Below, piece after piece: positions 9,401 through 21,400 of a stretch of 29,563 nt of DNA. This stretch comes from Apostichopus parvimensis. Lineage: Eukaryota; Echinodermata; Holothuroidea; Aspidochirotida; Stichopodidae. Below the pieces are notes generated by a model that was not told the origin of the DNA, did not search any database, and worked only from the letters and a program-made list of their open reading frames with translations. Location of the stretch: contig KN886601.1 of the NCBI GenBank assembly GCA_000934455.1, positions 1 to 29,563 of the forward strand, in the 5' to 3' direction. Each line of letters starts with the position of its first letter. The first letter of the stretch is position 1. Position numbers and translations under genes: made by a program.

Positions 9401-12400
9401 CTACCGTCAATGATCTGTGGTTTTGTTGGTAGCAACTGGATTTTGATATAGCCTCGGTCATGATAATCTGGGGGAAAAAAACAGATTATTTGAAAAACTG
9501 GGGTGTGTGTACTTCACATGCAAGATTATAACTTGGCCTCGTTGACTTGTAGCATGAAAAATCATCTGCAACAGTATGCAGTGTTCCAAGAAATCTGGAG
9601 AGATAGAGATAGAGAGATAGAGATTTATTTCGTCCATAAGATATGGAAATTTGTCGCCCTGCAGCAAAACACATAAAAAGTCAAAGTTTTAAAGTTACAT
9701 ACAGAATACAGTTAAATATTAGTATAAACAAAACACAGAGAAGTTGAATGAAAGGTAAAAATATCAAGAGCAACAATATCCATACATGTGAGAAAAATAT
9801 ACACATATATACATATATATACAAATAAACAAATAAACAAAAACAAACAGACAAGACTCTAAAACAAAAGAAACCTATCTAACAACCCTCTGGTTGAAAA
9901 GAGAAACAGAATTGGGTAAAAAAGAAAACCTGAATCTGTTATGCTTAGACCGTGGCATGCGAAGTCTGCTGCCTGAACGGCAGAATACATAGTACTGGAA
10001 AAGAGGATGTGTTTGGTCTTTTAATATTCCATGGGTTTTCTGGTGCACCATATCAATGTAGAGTTCATTGACAGTTTTCAAACAAATATCCCTACCAATA
10101 GTACGGCTGGCAGCCCTTACAACCTTCTCTAATTTAAACGAAGAATCCTTTGTAAGCAGCCCGAAAAAACAAATAATACTCAAAGTCAGCACGCTTTGTA
10201 TCAATAACTGGTAAAAAAGTACAAGAATAGTGTTGTCGACATTAAAATATTTCAGTTTACGTAAAAAGTACAATCGTTGGCAAGCTTTTGATCTAATTGC
10301 ATCAACCTGGTCTTTGAAGTTAAGTTTACAGTCAATGATAGTACCTAGATATTTATAGTGGTGCACCTTTTCGACAATCTCATCATTAACCATGATTTGA
10401 GCATGATCACATGGCTGTTTTCTGAAGTCAAATACTATCTCCTTAGTTTTAGTTTTAGAGGGGGGGGGGAGAAGGAAGTGGGAGCCTTGGGTCAATTAGT
10501 AGCCGGGGGGGGGGGTTAATTTACCGTCGCATAGGCCTACTGTATATATGCAACCATGAGTCAGACTAAAAAACATGAAATTGTTGAAATCAAAGTTTTT
10601 TGGGGGACATTTAATAAGTTTTTAGCAACTATTTTCTGAAATTGGTAGGCCATTAAAGCAAAAAACAAAATTCACATCTATTCATTGTTTGGCCAGACCT
10701 ACAGTAATTGCCAATGGTGACACATGTCTCCATCAAGTTTTGCTGACCACATCTAGAATCAGTGATCATTCCAGTACAGCTCTCATACAAACGGCAATTT
10801 TTTTTTTAAAATACAGAAATATTTTGCAAAGTTGATGGATAGATCTACAAACCATACCATCCAAATAACACCAAAAAAACAAATGTTTAGTGATTCCGAT
10901 ACCCAGACATATATTCATATTGTGGTAAACTAAATGTTAATATTTGTGAACTTTTCCATACCAATGACCGAGGGATTATATCTATTGACTAATGCAGCAA
11001 CATATAACTGAAGGTACCAGTAATCGGCGATGATATTGATGTGCCATAGTATTATAACAAATGTATGCATGAATATAATAATGAGGTCAAATTTTATGAT
11101 CTCACATAAGATGCACTGTATCTATATACTTACATTGTATTATCCAAGTTCATAGGTATAAGGTATTTGGTTATTGAGATATCATGTTTACAAGCTGTTT
11201 TTGAGAAATTTCTTATTAATTTTCTATTAAGCTCCAACCAACATGATTATTAATGAGGTAAAAATCATTAATGAAATAACATACATGTATATACTATGTT
11301 TTTTAATTAAGCTTCAGCCACTCATGACTATTAATGAGGTAAAATTTGTTGTTGAAAAGAACATACATACTAACTACGCAGTTACATCACAATACCAAGT
11401 ATGACCTAAATCAGACATACATGTACGGTTGAAGAGATACTGACATTTCAGACTTTACATGAAGCCCCACCCACTCATTAATATGCAGGACAGCCCCACC
11501 CAAACAAAGAGAGATCACCTAATGACCCTGACCAACATATAAACCAAGTATGACGTCAATCACATATTTCTTTGTTGAGATACCGTGTTTACCAGCTAGG
11601 ACGTCACATACAAACACACATACCAGGGAGTTTCCAAAACAACTCCCTGCACATACACACACCCACGAAGGTACACTAACTTGACTGCATAGGTTCTGAC
11701 GGATGCAAAGCATTGGAACATAAAAAACATGACTTATAAAGAATTTACATAGTGTCATCATATTTGCAATATTGTGTTGTTTAACAAAAAATTCAATATG
11801 ATGCAAACCAAATGCTTACAGTACTCACCCTCATATCCTTCTAATCTTTCAACTACCATATGGTAGAGATGTCCAGATAACTTCTCTTCATTTCTTGTCC
11901 GACTTGGATTCTCTCTGCCTCTTAACACTGAAATTATATCACCATGATTTTTCTCGCCCAGTCAAAGCTCTGACGATTTCAGATAATTCTAAGAACATTT
12001 TGTTCATTTCCATTCCATCAACTTCATCATTAATCTAAAATATGTTCTCTACTATTTCTTTTCCTCGGTCCGAAACTTTTGCCATTATCTGAAACAAACC
12101 TGGCCAATATTCAGAATAAGAACGGATATTCTCTCTGTTCAAGTATTTGTCTCCTAGACTTGAATAGTCAGAAATGAAAAAGCTCTCTGACCAAAGATAC
12201 TTCTTAAGCCAGATCAGGAGATGCAATGAAACTGACAATTGCTTGAATAGGCAGAGCAAACTGTGCTGTTGATCTTCTATAATTGCACTATTTGTGTTGG
12301 CATCTGACTTTGTTGTGTTTATTACTACTTCTGCAAAACATTCTATTCTCAAATATTTGATAAACATCTGTTTGTTCAAATCCTAACAGCTCTGGTAAAT

Positions 12401-15400
12401 CATCAATGTATGTACTACAATTTGATGTCTTTGCCAAAATGTTCAAAGATGAATTCAGGTGTTTTAAAAATGTCTTGGTTGCATGTTGTCTGTGTTGGTC
12501 TTCCACTAATCCAATGAGTCGGTTCTCAATGATACAGCTTAGGCCATTGTAAATCTGTGTTGGCCATTGTAAGGTAACACTGCTGTGTACTCCTTAATGT
12601 CTGTCAACTTGTAGAGGCAACAGGTTTTTTCTGTAAAAGAAAGAGACAAGTCTAGGCAATCCATGGAGGTCCTCATCTCATCCCCAAAGTTACATGCATA
12701 TCCATGATAGCCAAAATGAACAATTTTCTATTACCTTTGACCTCAGACTGTAAGAATCATATTTATCACATAGGCACAACAGCGGGTGCATATGCATACA
12801 CTCACTGTTGACAAGTTTGAATTCCATTATGCTTACGTTTAACATGAAGCTCTGATCAAGCTGTCATTTAAGATCACTCAAAACTGCCCCAAAACATTTC
12901 TGTGCAAGAAGAACCCCGTAAAAAGGCTTCTAACTCTTCTTAATTTACTTGCCCGATTTTCTCCTTGTTCTACAAAGTACAATGTCTCAAAGTCAAGACG
13001 TTTTACTGTCTGTAATAATCATAACAACATTATGGACATGGGATTGATGGTGGGATGCCGCATTGCAGTCAATTCCTCAGGTACGGTTCAGTAAATCCCC
13101 AGGTACCGTGCAGTAAATCCCCAGGTACCGTGTAGAAACTATAAGTGTAACTGGCTAGATAGCTGAATATATTCATCGTGATGCATCAGGGTTTCCCGCA
13201 TTCTAGTCCCAGTGCTTGCTGTTGACATACACCACATGGCTATGAATGATACAAACTGTGATCAACTTGTTATCAAAATGACAAGGAAGCTGGTTTGAAA
13301 AGGTGTCTATCTATTATGATTAATATTTGAAATATTTCTATTAAGATATAAAGAGAAAATTCTCTTTCAATAAATTCGTTTGTAAAAACAGGAAAACTTC
13401 AACAACAAAATTGTTTCCCCAATAATTTAGCTGTTCAAACTTCGAAATATATCGATTTGGTCGGTAAAGAATATCGGTGTGTACAGGTATGCAGTAAATA
13501 GTTCGAGCACGTACCACAGGCTTTGTGCTGTGTAGGCAATGTTTACATATATCGTAACCTTTTTATTTGTTTCAGATTGTCCTCAGGGTACATTTGGTGC
13601 TAACTGTTTACAAACTTGTCATTGTTATAGTGGTGGTTGCAAAAGAATCACAGGTGTATGCACCAATAATGGCAGATGTCAGCCAGGATACTCTGGAACA
13701 AACTGTCAAGGTAGGTTATATTCACAGTTGAAGTCTTATTAAACAATCAATGTAAAGAAAGGGGAATCTTTACAAAACACAAACATATGATAATCTCCCA
13801 AGTTACCCAGTAATTTTTGTTTTTATTTCTTAAAAACGTTCTTCTCACATATGTCAAGTTTCACATTTCTTTCTTTCTATACAAATATGTTGTTACTGTA
13901 GAGTGATAAGTTTATAATCTTTTTAACTATAAATTAATATTGAATACCTTTAAACTGTTCATTAATTAGCATCAAAAGAGATGGAGGAAGGATGAGATAT
14001 TCAATTGAACATGTGTTCTCCAAAGAAGGTGAATTACAAACCATGTAATAAGACAGGGGCATAGTCAGTTGACTTGAGGAGTACGTAATATGATTATTTT
14101 TATTTTAAATTTTGTGTTGCCCTGAAACCTTCCTCAGCAAATCCATAAGAGTAAATAGTTACCAAATTATATACCAGATATAAATATTGTCAGTAAATTA
14201 AACAACAATCACACCTTCCATGATTGATAATTTTCTTTCTGTAATTTCGTTTTGATATATGTTAACCGAAAATTACAAATGGATTGTATAATATCATTGA
14301 AACAGCAAACCCGCACCTGCACCGGACTTCGATATATATCTAAACATATTATAAAGGAAATCCATGTTTAATCCAAAAGAAAATATTATTGAGAATATGA
14401 ATATTATTTGAGAACTAAGATCCAATCATCACATACCGGTTTCATGTTACATGAGTTTACACATGTCAAGTTTGACACAGACGAGAAAGACAGAGATGTC
14501 AAAGCTTTTGATCAAATTCTGCATTCATTACTAACATTAACAAAACAATATATGCTCTTACAGCATAAATCGTTTGTTTTTTTTATATTATAAATGTCTT
14601 TTACTGTGAATGTTCCTTGAAGGATTCGTAAATAATTGCAAGTGAATGTCTATCCAAAAATGAGACCAAATTAAGTAAGAAGTTTATCAAATTGTCAATT
14701 AGACAGACCCATTTAGGCAATTATCTCTCTCTGGTTTTCATAACATACCATTTTATTTATTCTATTTATTTTATTTATTTGCTTATCATCTATGTTTTTC
14801 TGGATATGTATACATATATTTCGGTATCAGAGGAGAGGAAGAAAAACTCAATTCAGAATCAATTTTCACATTATGTTAATAATTCCTTTGTATCATTCAG
14901 ATGACATACCTATGTTGTTATCAGAACTCTAAATATACTCGATGTACCACATACATGTTTAATAATCATGAATAAATGAGANNNNNNNNNNNNNNNNNNN
15001 NNNNNNNNNNNNNNNNNNNNNNNNNNNNNNNNNNNNNNNNNNNNNNNNNNNNNNNNNNNNNNNNNNNNNNNNNNNNNNNNNNNNNNNNNNNNNNNNNNNN
15101 NNNNNNNNNNNNNNNNNNNNNNNNNNNNNNNNNNNNNNNNNNNNNNNNNNNNNNNNNNNNNNNNNNNNNNNNNNNNNNNNNNNNNNNNNNNNNNNNNNNN
15201 NNNNNNNNNNNNNNNNNNNNNNNNNNNNNNNNNNNNNNNNNNNNNNNNNNNNNNNNNNNNNNNNNNNNNNNNNNNNNNNNNNNNNNNNNNNNNNNNNNNN
15301 NNNNNNNNNNNNNNNNNNNNNNNNNNNNNNNNNNNNNNNNNNNNNNNNNNNNNNNNNNNNNNNNNNNNNNNNNNNNNNNNNNNNNNNNNNNNNNNNNNNN

Positions 15401-18400
15401 NNNNNNNNNNNNNNNNNNNNNNNNNNNNNNNNNNNNNNNNNNNNNNNNNNNNNNNNNNNNNNNNNNNNNNNNNNNNNNNNNNNNNNNNNNNNNNNNNNNN
15501 NNNNNNNNNNNNNNNNNNNNNNNNNNNNNNNNNNNNNNNNNNNNNNNNNNNNNNNNNNNNNNNNNNNNNNNNNNNNNNNNNNNNNNNNNNNNNNNNNNNN
15601 NNNNNNNNNNNNNNNNNNNNNNNNNNNNNNNNNNNNNNNNNNNNNNNNNNNNNNNNNNNNNNNNNNNNNNNNNNNNNNNNNNNNNNNNNNNNNNNNNNNN
15701 NNNNNNNNNNNNNNNNNNNNNATTTATTGATGGTTGCAGATGTATGCAGTTTTCTAAATTAGCCTTGATTTTAAGATTTGTGCACACTCACTTTAAACAT
15801 AATTTGCTCTCTGTTTTATACTCATACCCAGAATGTGCTATAGGATTTTATGGTGAAAACTGTGAACAGGAATGTCACTGCAATGACTGTCATAATGTCA
15901 ACGGTACTTGTAATGGCGAATGCAAGACGCCATGGACTTCCTGGAACCCTAGATGTCAGACAGGTACAGTATTATTATTTATTTTTTACTAATAGATGCA
16001 GTGGTATTTAACACAAGTTTATTTGCCAAGTATCAAATCAAGTTGATAAATTAGTAACAAAAGCCTAAAGCACATAAATCTTTGATACTAGGAAAAGCTG
16101 ACATTGTGGACATTGCCCAAACACTAGAAATGAAAACATATCTCCTTCTGAACCAACAAACTACAGAATGATAGATCAAGAAGCATCCATAGCATTGATG
16201 ATAAAAGTTAGCTTTGGTGTGATCGCATCCCTCCTTCTACCATATTCCTCTTTCCATCCTTGATTATGGTAACAGGTCAAGACAGAATCATGGAAATTGA
16301 TTTTCTTTTCCTCATGTTTACCTTTACCATATTTATTGAAAATGTGGTCACCTCACTTTCATAGAACAAATAGCAGGTTTTATTTCTTGTTTTATTTATT
16401 TTTACCATGCAGGGATAGCTGACATTCAAGTGTCTAAAGTTAATCCTGGAGCCACAGCTGAAATCAACTGCACCGTAGAATCTCCAGATGACCTAGCAAA
16501 TGTGGCAGCTAGATTGTCTGTAACTAGAGCAAATCAAGATGAAAGTTTTGTTGGAGATATGGGAGATCGAATAGAACTGTCATCTCAATCAATAGTACAA
16601 TCATACAAGGTTTCCAATGTTATGAGTGAAGATGTTTTTAGTTGCTATTTATCCGATAGAGATAATACTTTGGTGAATGATGGGCATCACTATAGATGGA
16701 AAGAAGCAGACCTCTATGGTAAGTTCATAACGTAAGCTTCTATGATCAGAAAGATGAACTTTTTTGTATATGCATATCAAATGGCTTATTAAAGCTGTCA
16801 TCATTTTGTCCAGTTTGGGCCTATTTAATTAGTATATTTTGGTCTTGCAATTAACATTGTCATTAAATGAACTGATCTTATTAATCTAAAAATTGGTGTG
16901 ATATTTCAACTTGACAATCAAGGCTTTTGCATGTCCTTTAAGTGACTTAGTTACTTAAAACGCTAATCCAGGGACCCCTAAGACCAACCCACACAAGAAA
17001 GGGTGGACAATGTGTACCCTAACAAGAATAAAGCGTGTCTCTAGTTCGAATTTATTGTGAGGATGATTATCACTGAATATCCATGTATTTTGCAATGAAA
17101 AAGTGTGATTTTGATACACATTTGCCTAGTAGTCACCATTATGTTTTACGTGTAAACATTTGTGATCCCAGGTATGCGTTGAAACACATTTTTGGTTAGG
17201 GCGGTATAAGCGAATGAACCCCTGAATCCTTCCCTTGCAGTAAAGTGTGGATAAAGGGCATCTTTAGCAGAAAAGACAAGATATCAATAGGTTCTTAAGT
17301 TGTGATCAAATCTAAGATTACAGACAAAAAGACAATATTTCATGAAAAGTGGGGTTTTGTCACACATTGATATAGATTTTGTTAGTGTACATCTTTTGTC
17401 ACACGTTACTACTTGAGAAAGGGGCAGAAATCTCAAAGTATATACATGGTGTCACAGATTAATGTGACAACGTGGGGCCAGAAAACCATTCTGTGGAAAC
17501 ACAGGGTTTATGTGACATATATCGTCCAACTTATCTATTCATGTATATACGGTTGGAGATGTGGCCGAGTGGATAAAGGTGGGTGGCATTTGAAGCAATG
17601 AGGCTTAGCAATCGGGATGTTACGGGTTCGATACCCGGCCGGGTCAAAGTAAGGTGGGTTTTTCTACCAAGAGCAATCTACGGTATTCCATCTGAAATGA
17701 TTTTCTAAGTTGAAAAGATTCCAAATTTGACCTAAAATGTTGAATTGGAAGCCACCCGACGTGTAGGTTGTAACCTATAAGCCCTTGCAGGTTTCTCCCA
17801 TGGGCTTCTCTATGGGAATCTGCATGAATCAAAGCATCATTCTAGGAGTGCCCTGGTTGGCTTGAATTGTGTAGTGAAAGGGTTTACATGTCATGAATAT
17901 CAAAACAGTGATTCGTCTCAATGGGTCACTATTATGCTGCCATTTGTAAGGGTTCCATTGCTTTTAACTTGTTTAGAACCAGTTTGACGGCTTTTCAAAG
18001 TGACATGAATACAGAGGTTTAAATTAAATCAATATGTTAGGGTGCTTGAAATATTAGAGCCCTTAATTGGACATTTTCACTGCTGGAGGTGAGTTCATTG
18101 AAAGTTTAATGCTCCAGCATTTTGTCATAATATTTGTAAGTGTGGTGGATCACTAGAAAAGAATAGGGATATACGCAAAACATCTTTTTAGAATTTTCAA
18201 ATTTAGTGAATATATATGACCTTTTTCTAACAAATTCAAGGAAAACATGGAGAGGTGTTGTTCATGAAGCAACACAGAGAGCTGATTTGCTGTATTTAGT
18301 ATTTGCAATTCAAACTTAGTAAGGTATGACTAAGACATAGAATATTAAAAAAACATTCATTGGCAGCAAATACAACGGAGAACTGCCAAACAAGGTAAAA

Positions 18401-21400
18401 TCACACAAATTCCCCTTTTTTCACTTTAATTTTCACACAGTCCTTCCACTAATAGCTAGTTCCCCTGACTTTATATCTGCTTCAAACACTACAATCACTA
18501 TATCTTGGACAGCGTGGAATGACATCAGTGATGTAGGAGACCCTCCAGTGATAGGTTATGTACCTTACCACCGGACCAACGAAGAAGATAGCTGGATCTC
18601 CACAGATATCGTCCAAGCTAATGGAAAGCCAACACTCTCATTTACCTTTAGTGATCTGCAACCAGATACCTTGTATCAGTTCTCTGTGGCTGCAGTGAGA
18701 GAAGGGCCATTTGGAGAAGGACCAAAAAGCTCTTTTGAATCTGCAAGAACAAATTGTTCAAGTAAGTGTTAATTATTGCAAACGTTTAATATAAATTGTC
18801 ATCGTTTATCTATCATTTTACTAGCATGATATGAATTGTTGGCAGATGTGGTGCAAAGTAGGGCAAAGAATTCATACCATTTCCATCCATGCATGCATTT
18901 GATAAAGAAATCTTACTATTCTACCATCCCATATGAATGAATAAACGGTGAATCAACGGTAATGTAAACAAATAAAAATTGGTCACCTTCTTTTTCCCGC
19001 CTGTATTACTTATTGTATTGGAAGAAGTGGCTTGTGCTCGGTACCGAAACATAATATGATTTCCGTACGGAGGATACTATTGCAATATATTTACCAATAA
19101 CATGAATACTCGTTGTATTATATATAATATTTAAAACACTATTGCACTTCTTACTGGTCATTGTGTAATTTAAATCCACATAAATGTTGTATACAATATG
19201 GCATCAAATGTATGATACTCACAGCATAACCTAACTCTAGAAGGCCTTTTTAACAGCCACATAATAATGAGGAACGGCTGTAGCTAACCACTTGATGCTT
19301 TAAAATTATTCGTCCCTATATCTCAAAACGAATGATATTATTTGTTTAAACTGTCCTAATAGTATGCAAAGTTCAGTAAATAGCCACCAACATATTGTTT
19401 CATTGTCCTGCTTATGGCATGGATGGTTTTCTATTAACTATTTTCAATTTGTTGAGAAATCATTGCATTTCACTAGTTTATTCCAGACTTTGTTTCTCGG
19501 AAGGACTAATTCCTTCACGGTTCTAGTACTGTTACATTATTTGTCTACCTCACATGTAGAAGTATCCACTATAAATCTTAAAAGTGGTAATGCTTCTTTT
19601 ATTGGGTCTAAAATGTTTCATCCAGTTCTAGTGTACGAGCAATGTCAGCGTCATTCTTAAGATCTACCCCTTTTTTGCTATTTTGGTTTGATGTGTTCAT
19701 TACAGTGCCTATAGAGATTGTAAAGGTATGTGTTTCTAAACGACCGTTGTTTACTGTCATCGTACAAGCAGAAGTGTACATTCTCGTAAACTATACCGCC
19801 AAATTACAAACTATGACTAACTTTTTGTCAACTTTGCATTGACTTGTAAATGTCAGCTTTTTAGGAAACCTTTTTTTAGACATTCCTGAAACATTCCTAA
19901 GACATCAGGTGACCATGTGACGTCATCGTTGGTATAACGAACTTACAACAATACTTTTAGTGTGTAAAGTTGTATACTTGAGCTGCCAAAAACATCAACG
20001 ATATTACTCCTTTTCCCCCGAAATGCCACATTTCTGTGTTGTTGGAGGTTGTAGTTATACCTCAGACAACAAAAGCATGAGCTTTTTTAGCTTTCCGAGT
20101 AGAAGAACCGACGTAAAACGCCGTAGACTTTGGATCCATTTTGTGAGATCCACGCGGAAAGATTTTTCAGCACCCGGAGTATCTCATGCCCATGCGTCCA
20201 CATGCATGACCCTGCCTCTGTGTATGCTGCAAATGTCTCATTCTGAGAAACTTATATACTTTCGACAGCTGTGGCGGATATAGCTAATGTGAAATTGACC
20301 CTTTCAAGTCTCCATGTAAACCCTACAGCCCTGGACGTTCTTACATGTAACATTATATCACGCATATGCAGACCATGTATAGACCACGAAGCTGCTAAGA
20401 GTAGCAGCTCAATGTATAGACCGTGCCTATAGGGTAGCATTTTTAGTACATATAGTGAGTAACAACTCTCGCCGGGGTTGGCTCACAGCATGTGTAAATA
20501 GTCATGTTAGGATTTCATAGCATGTATCCATTTCATTTGTTGTATTCCAGTATCGTGAGTTCGTAGTACATGTGTTATATTGTCCGTTATGTTTGTTCCG
20601 GCATCTGCATGGTTCAAGGAGTGGAATACAACGGTACTATATAGCGATCGGACGTTTAATTTCGTTAGTGACTGTCTTGTGATTGTGGGATGTTACTGGT
20701 CAAGGCCTGTTTCAACTAGACCTAACTCTATGGAATTACACAGAGTCACGGTAGTATTTCGCCCAGGATTGAACGAGAAACGTGGATTTGGATATTCACT
20801 GCTAAATTTGGTTAATTGACAGGATACTTTTTCTGTGTTTGTACTTTTGGAAATTAAAACGAGTAAGTACTATATTCAGCTGAAGCTTAGTCATGTATAT
20901 GCTACCCTGGTCGATTCGGGCCAGCGTCTTCTAGTAGTTGTTCGATTATGTTTAGTGTGTTTTGGGTAATTCGTTGACAGTAACGTAAACCATTTCCCCG
21001 TCACATATCACGCATGAGGCATCTGTTAGGTATATTCTTCTGTTCCGTTTGCGGTATCTTGCGATCAAATTGTATTACGGAATCGGCAAGCTGCTTGCAT
21101 GTTCTACGGTATATTGTACTGTACGTACCTATTGACGCTCCGCTTATGTAAACGATGCCTCCATTTGAGTGGAAATTTTGCTAATAAAATAACCCATTTT
21201 ACTAATTGTTCTGCTTACAATTGTCTTAAAACTAGTTGTTTACCTTCATGTGTTCTTGTTTTAAGCTAACAGCTTTTCAAACGCTCGAAATTGGAAGTCA
21301 AATACAGTACAATTGTTCGCTATCTGTATATAAACAGTGCCTATTTCAGCGTTTGATTTTCGCGGTATACCAACCATGACGTCACACGGTGACCACAGGC

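Larger units (their letters stand above)
9599..10459 (-). mobile_element. 5'-truncated LINE (non-LTR retrotransposon), 3' end only
   Basis: Minus strand: the RT C-terminal coding end (10459-9875), then an A/T-rich 3' UTR with ATACAT/AAACAA-type simple repeats (9790-9855), ending in a (TCTCTA)n tail at 9625-9599. 5' truncation at a 10-base C run (G on plus, 10460-10469) and a microsatellite 3' tail are typical of L2/CR1-group LINEs. Clade is inferred from the protein end only. Confidence 0.8.
8975..13575 (+). other. Intron 3 of the receptor gene (4.6 kb), host to other elements
   Basis: The largest visible intron. It contains a truncated minus-strand LINE (9599-10459), exon-like blocks of a decayed minus-strand gene (9263-9467, 11829-12630, 12735-13009), a diverged tandem repeat (11144-11600) and a 22-bp tandem repeat (13081-13134). 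The stretch 10510-11140 holds nothing recognised. Confidence 0.7.
19908..21394 (+). mobile_element. Possible THAP-bearing DNA transposon remnant bounded by inverted repeats
   Basis: A 31-bp sequence at 19908-19938 recurs inverted at 21364-21394 with 27 of 31 identities, and a THAP-type ORF lies 85 bp inside the left copy. THAP domains are known in transposases of P elements and Kolobok elements, so a decayed element of such a type is plausible. The rest of a transposase is not visible and no target duplication was found, so the ends may lie further out. Confidence 0.35.

Noticed and set aside
14966..15992. Long ORFs of 273 and 338 codons across the gap
   Set aside because: They are mostly translated N; only exon 5 at 15832-15963 is real.
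17551..17645. A functional tRNA gene
   Set aside because: Boxes A and B are fine, but the acceptor and anticodon stems do not pair and SINE body sequence follows.
19364..19842. Two overlapping ORFs (98 and 66 codons) in intron 7
   Set aside because: No recognisable domain, no splice logic, and no counterpart in the inverted-repeat element.
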